The position numbers and the translations under genes were made by a program. This document shows positions 45,784 to 56,139 of a stretch of DNA of 64,000 nt, in pieces. Position 1 is the first letter of the stretch, and the number at the start of each line of letters is the position of its first letter. The notes beneath the pieces were generated by a model. The model was not told where the DNA came from, ran no database searches, and saw only the letters and a list, made by a program, of their open reading frames with translations. Source of the DNA: Sialis fuliginosa (lineage: Eukaryota > Arthropoda > Insecta > Megaloptera > Sialidae); the NCBI GenBank assembly GCA_961205875.1, contig OY540810.1, positions 8,618,001-8,682,000 of the forward strand, in the 5' to 3' direction.

Positions 45784-46757
45784 TAATATACCCCTTTTTA
45801 TTATGAAAAAAATCTTTAACAACTTGTTTTCTATCTCATTTCAATTAAAATTTTATAATTCACCGCCGAAAAAATTCACAAAATATATTAACCTAATGGG
45901 AATAAAAATGTTATTGTGATACTATATAAATCACATACAATTTTTGTTATAAGTCTGTTATAAAATCTAATATCACGCTCACATTAAAATTTCAGTCGAG
46001 TATTTTGTAATATACAGCCTTTTACTAAAAGTACATCAAAGAGGCCGGCATGTAATTTTTTTATATAATTTATCCTCATGACTTTCATATAGATACCTTG
46101 ATTTCCTGAGACATTTTCTACTCTTTCAGTAATTCATATCTTTTGACTTGCATATATATATTTCACAGAAATATTGTGTTTCACATTTTTCCCAGAAAAA
46201 ATATTAGGTACATATTCCAATAACATTTTAAAAGTAATAATTCGTATTTTATAAAAAAAGTATTAACTTTTTTATATATACTTATATCTTTTTTATTTAA
46301 GTACTTAAACACTTTAAAAACTTAAAGAAGTGGGTTTATTGTTGAATTCTTGGAAGAATGATACATTTGTAAAGTATTAAATAACAAGCAAACAAAAAAT
46401 ATAAAATATATTATATCTATATTCTTCTTTGTATAATTTACTTTGCTCTTAAAACGCATTATTTAAAAAAACAAATATTCCAATAATGAACAAGCAGAGA
46501 ATTATTAAAAATACAAATAAGCAACTTTACGTTCTGTCAATTTTTAAATTTCAAAACCTAATTCATAAAATGCATAGATTTAGGCAACAAAATGGCATTA
46601 ATAAATACATACTTAGGCAGGTAAAGGGTAGACATTTTTTTATCTTTTAAAATATAAACTTTGCTCGTTTATTTTGTATTCTTTCTATAAAACCGTGTTA
46701 TTCACGAAATTTTTTGAATAAATCTGATGAACTCGAATTATTAACTTTTATTAACTA
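45784..46757. other. AT-rich non-coding sequence
   Basis: Featureless A/T-rich DNA; no gene or element recognised. Confidence 0.45.
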
Positions 46758-46943
46758 AGGTAGTGGCACCAGTCTTGGACAATAACCCTGTGTTGGACAC
46801 TTGTTTAATTAAATTTACTTAATTAGAAATATTTTTTGATATTGATTACTGTCATTAGTCATTACTGAATCATAATCTATAGACACTTAACTGTAAAACA
46901 GTATACCTTGCTTTTAAAGCGACCAAGACTAGTGCCAGTACTT
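46758..46943. mobile_element. TA-flanked TIR element, family D, copy 3 (deleted)
   Basis: Termini AGGTAGTGGCACCAGTCTTG and CAAGACTAGTGCCAGTACTT with TA flanks, but only 186 bases long. It keeps the outer parts ('attagaaatattttttgata', 'ttgcttttaaagcgacca') of the 569-base form. An internal-deletion derivative. Confidence 0.85.
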
Positions 46944-47029
46944 TATCTAATTAATGATATAACAAAATGAATCAAACATAAAAAATATTCATCTACAACA
47001 TCAATCTCGCATCATTTCAAAAATAATTC

Positions 47030-47265
47030 TAAAAATTCAAAAACTGGCAAGAGTAAACATCCGTTTCCAGTTGTCAGATCGTTTTCAAAAATAGGAGGTT
47101 TTCTTACGAAATATTTTTGAGTTACAGACACCACGACGAAAATACTCAGAATTGATTCGGGGAAAATTAAAATGGATATTTCCATCAAAATCCCGAATTC
47201 GAAAAAACTCGACTTAAAACATATTAATTAATGTAATTTATACATACGGTCGTATAAGAAAGTAA
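47030..47265 (+). repeat. Interspersed repeat family F, copy 3
   Basis: Contains 'agtaaacatccgtttccagt', 'cagatcgttttcaaa', 'cgggg..aaaatggatatttcc' and 'gtcgtataagaaagtaaaaag', matching 11860-12160 in order. Confidence 0.65.
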
Positions 47266-48169
47266 AAAGAAATTAATTTAAGACTCTTTTTACTGAATTG
47301 ACCCTTTATAGTGACTTTGGTTACTAAAAATACTTATTCTTCCCATCTTTATTGTACACATTTTTATATTTTATATTCTTCCCCTAAAATAATTAATCAA
47401 ATCACAGAAGATTTTGTGTACACAAAACAATCGGCGTTCCAATTTTAACTTCCCAGGTATTCAGAGAACCTTAAACATTCATCAAATAACCACTATATAA
47501 CCTTCTCCGGTTCTAAACTTGCTTCATTAACCCTTTCTCACATGTCCCTCACTCCTACTTTACTCCCTACACCCAGGGTTGTCAATCATTTAAGATTCAC
47601 AGTACTGGATATCAAAGCAAGCTAAAACTGTGTGAATAATTCGATCATGTAATTATTGTATGATAAAACCCAATGGGTATCACCTGAACTGTAATAGGTA
47701 CACTATAATATCCCCTCATTGTAAACGTTCACAGGTACGCCAATGTGCTGTTGGCGCGTGGGCATTTCCTTTGAAAAGCGACGTTTTTGTAAATGTTGTT
47801 TATGTACGTAAACAGATCAAGCGATTTTCGCATGCTTCAGAAATTATTGCAAAAATTGGTTACTAGGTACCTCGTGAACGTTTTTCTAAATCATGCTAAT
47901 GTTGACAGTTTTTGTGCATGTTTGTAGACACTTTTTATAATATTTATGTTTGTTTTTTGCCGTTATGGTAATTTTTAAATAAAAAAGTAAATGCAGGAAT
48001 TTATAGAATATATTTGCAAGTATAAAAGTTTTCGTCAAGTTTTTTTTATCAGTAAAATACGTTTCACCTCAAAGATAGTATACTTTTTGTGAAAAAAATA
48101 CATATAATTTTTAGATAAATAATTTTATTTGTTTTGTGTTTGTTTTTAAGACATTCACAAATAAAAAAA
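47266..48169. other. Non-coding, partly single-copy
   Basis: 47430-47870 is of mixed composition, for example 'ctcacatgtccctcactcct' and 'gtgctgttggcgcgtgggc'. A 68-codon frame (47660-47866) spans part of it but has no domain and includes an acceptor-like 'cgttcacag' at about 47733. A short exon here cannot be excluded, but nothing positive supports it. Confidence 0.35.
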
Positions 48170-48624
48170 ACTGTAAAGAGAATCATACATGACTTCCATG
48201 TTCCATAATTATATTTTTCATATGAAACCTAAAACTTATGAAATATATCGTTTTTAAAAATCGATAGTAAACAAAAGGTAATGAATGTTTATTTTATATT
48301 AACGCATTTACATTTAAATTTGGAAAATGCTCAAAAATTGATGCCAAAGATGTGAGGTTGGATACACAAGAGTATTTTGAAAAACCCTCAACGTTATCAA
48401 AATGTTTATAAAAAATATTTTTTTCATACATACAACACTCTTTTTCTAGGATGCACAGTTTTCATGTTATTTAATAAAAACAAAAAACTTCTAATATTTT
48501 AAGGATGATTTTCACGCGTATAAAAAAAAATTCGATCGAACTACAAGTGTTCCAAGTTTGATCAAAATTAGCGAGATACACCTCGCAACGTTCCCTTGTT
48601 AGATGATATTAGGCACAAAATTTC
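48170..48624 (-). repeat. Interspersed repeat family C, copy 4, left part
   Basis: Reverse complement of about 17600-18060 ('agaatcatacatgacttcca', 'gatcaaaattagcgagatac', 'cgcaacgttcccttgttaga'). It is interrupted at CAAAATTTC (48616-48624) by the fold-back element and resumes at 52076. Confidence 0.75.
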
Positions 48625-49758
48625 ACCTGTGTGAAGTTAGCCCCCCTTTTGTTGAAATTCCAATTTTTGAAAGTTGTGCCAAATTGTGCTATACTTGTGC
48701 TACATTGTGCCAAAATATTTCCCCCCTAAAATAAAAACAACACTAGAAAAACCCAAAAAACGATTTTTTTCAGTAGCCCCCCTTTTTTTGAAATTCAAAT
48801 TTTTGAAAGTTGTGCAAAATTGTGCTAGTTGTTCCTAACATTGTGCCAAAACATCAATACTCTAATATAATTTTCCTGCCCCCCAGAACAAAAATACATT
48901 TTTCACCAGCCCCCCTTTTGTTGAATTTCAAAATTTTGAAAGTTGTGCTGAATTGTGCTACACTTGTGCTACATTGTGCTAAAATATTTCCGCTCTAAAA
49001 TAAAAACTGCTCTAATAAAACCAAAAAAACGTTTTTTTTTTAGTGTGAAGTTAGCCCCCCTTTTGTTGAATTTCAAAATTTTGAAAGTTGTGCTAAATTG
49101 TGCTAAACTTGTGCTACATTGTGCCAAAATATTTCCACCCTAAAATAAAAACTGCTCAAATAAAACCAAAAAAACGTTTTTTTTTAGTGTGAAGTTAGCC
49201 CCCCTTTTGTTGAATTTCAAAATTTTGAAAGTTGTGCTGAATTGTGCTATATTTGTGCTACATTGTGCTAAAATATTTCCACTCTAAAATAAAAACTGCT
49301 CTAATAAAACAAAAAAAATGTTTTTTTTTTAGTGTGAAGTTAGCCCCCCTTTTGTTGAATTTCAAAATTTTGAAAGTTGTGCTAAATTCTATTATACTTG
49401 TGCTACATTGTGCCAAAATATTTCCACCCTAATATAAGAACTGCTCTAATAAAACTAAAAAAACGTTTGTTTTTTTTGGTACGAAATTAGCCCCCGTTTT
49501 GTTGAATTTCAAAATTTTGAAAGTTGTGCTAAATTGTATTATACTTGTGCTACATTGTGCCAAAATATTTCCCCCCTAAAATAAAAAATTCCCTAATAAA
49601 ACTTGAAAAAACGTTTTTTTTGGTGGGAAGTTAGCCCCCTTTTTGTTGAATTTCAAAATTTTGAAATATGTGCTAAATTGTGCTATACTTGTGATACATT
49701 GTGCCAAAATAATTCCCCCCTAAAATAAAAACTGCTCTAATAAAACTAAAAAAACGTT
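48625..49758 (+). repeat. Left terminal inverted repeat arm, ~140-bp tandem units
   Basis: 'AGCCCCC' landmarks fall at about 48638, 48775, 48907, 49052, 49196, 49341, 49488 and 49632, giving spacings of 132 to 148 bases. Unit 2 is the most diverged (tagttgttcctaacattgtg, ttttcctgccccccagaac), and its mirror in the right arm has the same peculiarities. The arms were therefore duplicated or converted as a whole, not expanded independently. Confidence 0.9.
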
Positions 49759-50234
49759 TTTTTTTATGTTTTGTTGAATTTCAAAATTTTGAAAAGTGTG
49801 CTGAATTGTGCTAAAGTTGTGCTACATTGTGCCAAAATATTTCCACCCTCAAATAAAGATTGCAATAATAAAACTAAAAAAACTTTTTTTATTGTTTTTT
49901 TGTGAAGTTAGTCCTCATTATGTTTAATTTAAGAATTTTGAAAGTTGTGCTCAATTGTGCTACTTGTTGCTTACGTTGTTCCAAAATATTTCACCCATAA
50001 AATAAAATAAAAATTCGTATCCAAACTGTGTTTATAGATATTGTTGGTGATGTCGATTCAGCGCCAGTCTGACGCCACTACACGAAATAATTTAATTGTT
50101 TGAATTTAAAAGCTACAATCACAATTTAACTTCTCAAAAAAATTTTAAATTCATTCATATTCCAAAATATTTCACCCCTCAAACAAAAACTACACTGATA
50201 AAAGTAAAAAAAATCGGTTAAGACATAAATATGC

Positions 50235-50426
50235 CGGGCCATAACTAGAGGCTCGGGGGCCCCGGAGCAAGAAGTGTACGAGGGCCCCCCCAGAATATGC
50301 AAAATTATTTTAATTTTCCTAATGATAATGAATATCATTTTCAAGTTAGAACCAATTAAAAAAATTCAACTCTGCCGCGGGGGCCCCGGGAACTGCCCCG
50401 CTGCCCCGGTGGTAGTTACGGCCCTG
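50235..50426. mobile_element. GGGGCCCC-rich hAT-like fold-back in the spacer
   Basis: The left end 'cgggccataactagaggc' and right end (complement) 'cagggccgtaactaccacc' are inverted, each followed by a GGGGCCCCGG block. Ends of this type are characteristic of hAT-family MITEs. I could not define an 8-bp duplication. The fragment at 7990-8030 belongs to the same family. Confidence 0.6.
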
Positions 50427-50606
50427 TATGTGTGTATGTCATAAGAGTACGCACTAGAGTGGAGTGAAAAAATATTTTTTTCGAATCTTCGAAACACTAT
50501 ATGCGCAAAATTTGCATTTGTATATCCTTAAAACACCTACCAAAGGAAATTGTAATTGGATATCATCCTGAGGTTCCTAAATGATTGTTTATTAGAAAAA
50601 AACATA

Positions 50607-50905
50607 AATTTTTGGGCATTATATCTCGGGAACGGGGTAAGATATTTGAATGCGCAATAGTTTAAATTAAAGAGACATTTAGTACCTTTAAAATGATATA
50701 AACAATCAAACATTTATTATAATTAACTGTTTTATAAAAAAAAAAACAAAAAAATAAACAATTAACTATAAAAAAAAAATGATTAACTATAAAAAAAAAA
50801 TTTAAATTACATATTATTTTAAAGACACTGGATTGCTCTTTAATATAAATTATTGCGCATTCAAATATTTTTCTCTGTTACAGAGATAATATAACACCTT
50901 AAAAG
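50607..50905. repeat. Inverted repeat with A-rich loop inside the spacer
   Basis: 'gatatttgaatgcgcaatag' (about 50641) is mirrored by 'ttattgcgcattcaaatatt' (about 50848), and 'cctttaaaatgatat' by 'atattattttaaag'. The loop is made of 'attaactataaaaaaaa' repeats (50750-50810). A third 'agatatttgaatgcgcaata' lies at about 50905-50925, directly before the right arm. Confidence 0.75.
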
Positions 50906-50942
50906 ATATTTGAATGCGCAATAATTTCACACCAAAAAAACA

Positions 50943-52075
50943 ACGTTTTTTTAGTTTTATTAAAGCAGTTTTTATTTTAGGGGGGAATTATTTTGGCACA
51001 ATGTAGCACAAGTATAGCACAATTTAGCACATATTTCAAAATTTTGAAATTCAACAAAAAGGGGGCTAACTTCCCACCAAAAAAAAACGTTTTTTCAAGT
51101 TTTATTAGGGAATTTTTTATTTTAGGGGGGAAATATTTTGGCACAATGTAGCACAAGTATAATACAATTTAGCACAACTTTCAAAATTTTGAAATTCAAC
51201 AAAACGGGGGCTAATTTCGTACCAAAAAAAACAAACGTTTTTTTAGTTTTATTAGAGCAGTTCTTATATTAGGGTGGAAATATTTTGGCACAATGTAGCA
51301 CAAGTATAATAGAATTTAGCACAACTTTCAAAATTTTGAAATTCAACAAAAGGGGGGCTAACTTCACACTAAAAAAAAAACATTTTTTTTGTTTTATTAG
51401 AGCAGTTTTTATTTTAGAGTGGAAATATTTTAGCACAATGTAGCACAAATATAGCACAATTCAGCACAACTTTCAAAATTTTGAAATTCAACAAAAGGGG
51501 GGCTAACTTCACACTAAAAAAAAACGTTTTTTTGGTTTTATTTGAGCAGTTTTTATTTTAGGGTGGAAATATTTTGGCACAATGTAGCACAAGTTTAGCA
51601 CAATTTAGCACAACTTTCAAAATTTTGAAATTCAACAAAAGGGGGGCTAACTTCACACTAAAAAAAAACGTTTTTTTGGTTTTATTAGAGCAGTTTTTAT
51701 TTTAGAGCGGAAATATTTTAGCACAATGTAGCACAAGTGTAGCACAATTCAGCACAACTTTCAAAATTTTGAAATTCAACAAAAGGGGGGCTGGTGAAAA
51801 ATGTATTTTTGTTCTGGGGGGCAGGAAAATTATATTAGAGTATTGATGTTTTGGCACAATGTTAGGAACAACTAGCACAATTTTGCACAGCTTTCAAAAA
51901 TTTGAATTTCAAAAAAAGGGGGGCTACTGAAAAAAATCGTTTTTTGGGTTTTTCTAGTGTTGTTTTTATTTTAGGGGGGAAATATTTTGGCACAATGTAG
52001 CACAAGTATAGCACAATTTGGCACAACTTTCAAAAATTGGAATTTCAACAAAAGGGGGGCTAACTTCACACAGGT
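50943..52075 (-). repeat. Right terminal inverted repeat arm
   Basis: Reverse complement of 48625-49758 unit by unit. Only isolated differences are seen, for example 'aaagttgtgc' on the left versus 'aaagctgtgc' on the right in unit 2, and small length changes in A- or T-runs. Confidence 0.9.
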
Positions 52076-52340
52076 CAAAATTTCGAATATTTCCAAAACT
52101 CCTGATCCATTTGACACCAAAATCAATAGATCTGAAGTTGTCATTGAAAGAAACAATTTGCAAAAAAAATCAAATCGGTGCATTTTTATAAAATTTATCG
52201 CGAACTAAATGCAGAAGGTAACTTTTCTTTACGTTTTGAAAGTATAGTACAATCAAAATCTGCCCTTATCTGAGACAACATTTTTCGACGGTATTACAAT
52301 ACTTCCATTTCCTTCGGAACGCACGACATTATTCTTTAAG
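52076..52340 (-). repeat. Interspersed repeat family C, copy 4, right part
   Basis: Continues the copy broken at 48624: 'caaaatttcgaatatttcc', 'aatcggtgcatttttat', 'cggtattacaatacttcca' are complements of 17360-17605 in reverse order. Joining both flanks gives a collinear family C copy with one CAAAATTTC. Confidence 0.8.
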
Positions 52341-53629
52341 TAGACGCGACATAAATATAGAAACCAAGACACATTAATCAATTCGCATTTATAAAATATT
52401 TATTTCTATTAAAACGATAACATCACCAATAATATTCAGAAATTACTTCATTTCCATAAATAAATTCAAAAAATGCCATAAATATTCAAAATCTAACGAC
52501 ACAAAATCTGATATCGCTTGAATGGGCTATCGCATAAATCTTTTATTTCCATTCGTTGGTATACCTGCTCAGTTTCCCATAGATAAAGTATTTACAAACC
52601 TTCATTTCCTGTGATGAAATCAAGCAGTGCGTGCCTTAGGTTTATGATAAATGTATTTATGCAGCTGTTATGAGAGATATTAATTCCCTGTAGCGGGATC
52701 GAGCAGGCCGCGGATTTAACATTTGATTGAGTGCATTTCATTAATATTTGCTTAAACGCCACTTGCGATTCGTGTCAACGTATAAATATTTACAATTTTA
52801 TTAAACACAATTAGCTTGGAATGCATTTAAAATAATTGTCATAAATAAATTGCAAACCACATTTTCTTCCGGCCGGGACAACCATACCTCAATACTGTCT
52901 CCTTGTTTTTATATTTTCCCCTCACGCGCATAGAGTGCATACGAATACATTTACGTATTTACATGCACAGAATAAATATAAAAATAAGACACGTGTGTTT
53001 TGACAGCAGTTTTTATTATTGTATGGTTATTACGCAAATTAAAAATTGTAATAAAAAAGAATAGAACGCACGAGCGCGGGCGCAGGCACAGTGAACATTA
53101 CTATGATTGATTGACAATAAATCATTAGAAGGTGATAAACAGTTGATCAATTGTGATGTCAAGGGCTGGACAATAACGACGTACCAATAGTAGCGATCCA
53201 TGTAAATATGGAATGAAAAAGTTAATGAAGATATTTACTTAAAAAGTTAATAGAAGATTAAACTTAATTTTTTTAAATTATCTCTTAAAACGCCCTATTA
53301 ACTTAACAGGCTATAACTGGTCAATTAAGTTAAATATGGTGGATAGTTAATCAGCTGTTTCGACACACGCTAGTGACTGAAGTTGTTGACGTAATTATAT
53401 TGCACTCACTACAGCAATACACATGATTATTCAAAATGTTACCAAACTGCAGTTTGAAACGAAACTTAAGTTAAACAGTATTGTTTTGCTTCCTCATCTT
53501 ATCCGAAGGAAAGGAGAAGCTATATGTGATAAATTTATTCTCCGATTACAAAATTTCCAATTGATTTTTGCATTTCAGGTCATAGCAAACTCTTTTCTGT
53601 TCCCCGAATCCTTGTCAATTCATAAACCA
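52341..53629. other. Single-copy non-coding DNA, candidate regulatory block
   Basis: 52500-52900 is complex and without repeat partners ('tgtgatgaaatcaagcagtg', 'gcctt..tttatgataaatg', 'gtagcgggatcgagcaggcc', 'cgccacttgcgattcgtgtc'), with many TTTATG/ATTTA-type homeodomain-like motifs. No open frame. It is the best candidate in the window for a conserved enhancer-like element. 53030-53100 has a GC patch (cgcacgagcgcgggcgc). Confidence 0.3.
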
Positions 53630-53956
53630 CTATACCTTTTCAACTTCAAATTGAAACTAATCAATTTCAAATTGGGAATAATCAATTTCAAATTGAGACT
53701 AAACAATTTCATATTGGGAATAATCACTTTTAAATTGAGACTAAACAATTTCAAATTGGAAATAATCAATTTCAAAGTGAAGTTGATTGTTCCTAATTTG
53801 AAAATGTTTAGTCTCAATTTGAAATTGATTATTCCCAATATGAAATTGTTTAGTCTCAATTTGAAATTGATTATTCCCAATTTGAAATTGATTAGTCTCA
53901 ATTTGAAGTTGAAAAGGTATAGATTGATTTTATCGAAACTCAATGTTATAGTATAG
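53423..53956 (+). other. 177-codon open frame crossing the palindrome at 53630-53922
   Basis: The frame starts MIIQNVTKLQFETKLKLNS and runs into about 14 repeats of a 7-residue unit (INFKLGI / LNNFKLR type), because the DNA repeat is 21 bases. The minus strand is also open over 53620-53943 with nearly the same peptide, because the array is an inverted repeat. No domain, signal peptide or codon-usage evidence for translation is visible, and double-strand openness is expected from the repeat sequence itself. I regard it as non-coding until shown otherwise. Confidence 0.3.
53630..53922. repeat. Palindrome made of 21-bp tandem units
   Basis: Outer ends 'ctataccttttcaacttcaa' and the complement around 'gttgaaaaggtatag'. 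Each arm contains alternating 21-base units AATTGGGAATAATCAATTTC+A and AATTGAGACTAAACAATTTC+A, so there is a 42-base dimer order, mirrored about a centre near 53776. The arms differ at only a few sites. Confidence 0.9.
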
Positions 53957-55095
53957 ATGATCCCGTATAAAAATTATCAAAATCGTGTAGAGGGAGAGGG
54001 AGTATTCCAAAATTGTTATTTTATATATTTTTTCGTAAGCATTTAATTTTTATAAAATATGTGGGTGACACATTTAAAGGGGGCAGCAAATACGGGTACA
54101 ATTTGTTGTTTGGTCATTACCTGACAATCGAAAATATTTTCGTTTTTATTATACCTTTTTCTATTTTTAGTCAGACCCCTAAAATTACCAAAAATACTGT
54201 ATATATTATTATAAAATACCTCAAAAGGGGGCAGTAATATTTCAAACATTGAAAATAAATGCCAAAATTATGTGAAAATACATTTTTTGATAGATTAACT
54301 GAATTTTTTAAAGATATTGCATATTATTCTTCATTAATGTTTTATAAACATATGTACTGTACATATACATTATATTATACGTCTCATATAAAATATTGAA
54401 ATTTTGTCGAGTAATCAATCATAATACAATATGATTCTATTTAATTTTCACTACAAAATACCATATGTCAACTGAATGACGAATTACCTCATATTTCTTC
54501 ATATTTCAATATTTTGTTTTAAATTTCAAAATCTAAATAAGTACCTATTCATATTTATATAAAATTTATATTAACTTAGTAAAACTTCAATGAAAAAATT
54601 ATTAATTATTGAAAAACAATTTGAATTAGTCAAATATTAATTAATAACTACAGGAAGAACAAAAGGACCAAGATATTTAAATATGTAGGTACTAATTTAA
54701 TTTTACAATAAAAAAATATATAAAACCTATTTTCACTAATAACTTTGACATCAATATATTAAACATTATATGTTTGTAATATACATAGATACTTATTTGT
54801 TTCTTTTTACAAAATAATGCCACAAAAACGCTGGACAAGTATTTTTTGATCCAAATGAAAAAATTTCCCGCCATAACGCTCATTCAAAGTCATGTGGAAT
54901 GCCTCCCCCCATGTCATCACTAACAAAACCATAAACAAACGGATATTAATAAGCGCACAAAACCACATATAGTAGCGGAAAACAACAAATCAAACAGTAA
55001 TATTATGTATGTAGTAGGTACTATGTACGAATTGCCTTGTTAATAGTATTGTGACGTCACATCAATGACGTTACGCGACAAACAGAATAAGGTTT
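53957..55095. other. AT-rich non-coding sequence
   Basis: Two 'aaagggggcag' phrases (about 54077 and 54225) bracket 54077-54235. A CRE (tgtgacgtcaca) lies at about 55050. No gene seen. Confidence 0.4.
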
Positions 55096-55392
55096 ATTAT
55101 TAAAATTCTTTGACAGTAGACTTTCCATACTGTAAACCTGTTTGGGCATGGTACTTGTATCTTCCATTCTGTAAAATCCCCACTTCTTGAAATGCCCCGC
55201 TCGTGCGTCTAACAAAGGGATCAATTAAAGTTGTAGTAGTGGCATAGATAAACCTACACACCAAGCTGTTTGACGGAAAACTCATAAGCAAACGAGAAAA
55301 AAATATGTACCTATCAAAAAATAAAAAAAATCGTACGCACCGAGGATCGAACCCGGCCATTCACGGTAGCGCTAACGACTGAGCCACCGCTA
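55096..55392 (-). repeat. tRNA-headed SINE, minus strand
   Basis: Read on the minus strand from 55392, 'gcggtggctcagtcgttagc' holds an A-box-like TGGCTCAGTCG, followed ~40 bases later by a B box GGGTTCGATCC within a T-arm that can pair (CCGGG/CTCGG). The anticodon arm is degenerate, so it is a tRNA-derived pol III promoter, not a tRNA gene. The body (ataggtacatat, cgtcaaacagcttgg, tatgccactactacaac, tacagtatggaaagtctact) recurs in opposite orientation at 56140-56395. Confidence 0.7.
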
Positions 55393-55395
55393 ATA

Positions 55396-56129
55396 CGAGG
55401 GTTGCTATTTATATTTCTGGCCTTGGCAACATTGAATGTTGCCAGGTGCCATCTGTCGTTTTCATTGGAAACTAGACATTATTGAATATAACCTTCATCA
55501 GAACATTTTGTAAATTGAGTGCGATTTGTGTTGTTTACAGTTATTTGAAAAAGTCATCTCGGGCAAAGAATAGAATTAACTCGTGAACATTTTCGTGCGA
55601 TTATTTTTCATAACTTTCGATGTGGATTATCAAGACAAGAGTGTATCGATGAACTTAATTCTTTATACGGTGATAAAGCACCATCCTACAGCACTGTAAA
55701 AAACTGGTATAATGAATTCAATCGTGACCGATGTTCGCTCCAGGACGAATTCCGTTAAGGTCGTCCAAAATCGGTTGTTATGCCAGAAAACATCAATGCT
55801 GTGCGTGAACTGATAAAGCAAGATCGTCATGTGACATACCATGAGATTGAGTCATCTTTAGACATTAGTATGATAAGCATCAATAAGATATTGCATGATC
55901 ATTTGGCCGTAAAAAAGATTTGTTCGCATTGGATCCCGCATAATCTGACAAACGCTCATAAGAAGGCTTACCTCAATCGGAGTGGAAAAAGTTCTTCGAA
56001 AATTGATTTAAACGCATACAAAAGTGTATTGATCTTCATGGAGAATATTTTGAAAAATAATAAAACTAATTTCGATCATCAATATTCGTTTTTTCATTAT
56101 TAGGCCAGAAATATAAATAGCAACCCTCG
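55396..56129 (+). mobile_element. mariner element, internally deleted and dead
   Basis: Termini CGAGGGTTGCTATTTATATT and the exact complement ending at 56129 form ~30-base TIRs that extend to 'tctggcc', with TA on each side (55394-55395 and 56130-56131). At 734 bases it is well short of the usual ~1.3 kb. It inserted immediately next to the tRNA-like head of the SINE at 55096-55392. Confidence 0.95.
55564..56060 (+). pseudogene. mariner transposase pseudogene
   Basis: The N-terminal helix-turn-helix region is readable (RIELTREHFRAIIFHNFRCG, then SRQECIDELNS and YSTVKNWYNEFN). An in-frame TAA at 55756-55758 interrupts it just before GRPKSVV. The second HTH continues through HLAVKKICSHWIPHNLTNAH to about 55965. 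The DDD catalytic core, expected next, is missing. In a shifted frame the C-terminal signature KCIDLHGEYFEK precedes TAA at 56058. So there is a nonsense mutation, a large internal deletion and a frameshift. It has no transposase activity. Confidence 0.93.
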
Positions 56130-56139
56130 TATTGCGTTT

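Larger units (their letters stand above)
48625..52075. mobile_element. 3.45-kb fold-back element with tandem-repeat arms and 9-bp target duplication
   Basis: The ends ACCTGTGTGAAGTTAGCCCC (48625) and its complement (ending 52075) are flanked by the identical 9 bases CAAAATTTC (48616-48624 and 52076-52084). The left arm (48625 to about 49758) and right arm (about 50943-52075) are collinear complements with very few differences. Each arm holds about eight tandem units of 132-148 bases with the core 'agcccccctttt', 'gaatttcaaaattttgaaag', 'ttgtgctacattgtgc', 'aaaatatttcc'. The left side has about two further units (49759-49990) without partners. The spacer carries two smaller inverted-repeat structures. 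No transposase frame is present; the recurring 62-codon frames are by-products of the units. Long tandem-repeat TIRs and a 9-bp duplication are the hallmarks of Drosophila FB-type fold-back elements and of Mutator-like elements. Confidence 0.9.

Noticed and set aside
48810..52183. Recurring 62- to 73-codon frames with near-identical peptides
   Set aside because: They are produced by the ~140-base tandem units of the fold-back arms, appear on both arms, and shift with unit length. No evidence of a gene family.
55330..55392. tRNA gene on the minus strand
   Set aside because: A- and B-box and a T-arm are present, but the anticodon and acceptor arms do not fold properly and the sequence continues into a repeated body, so it is a SINE head.
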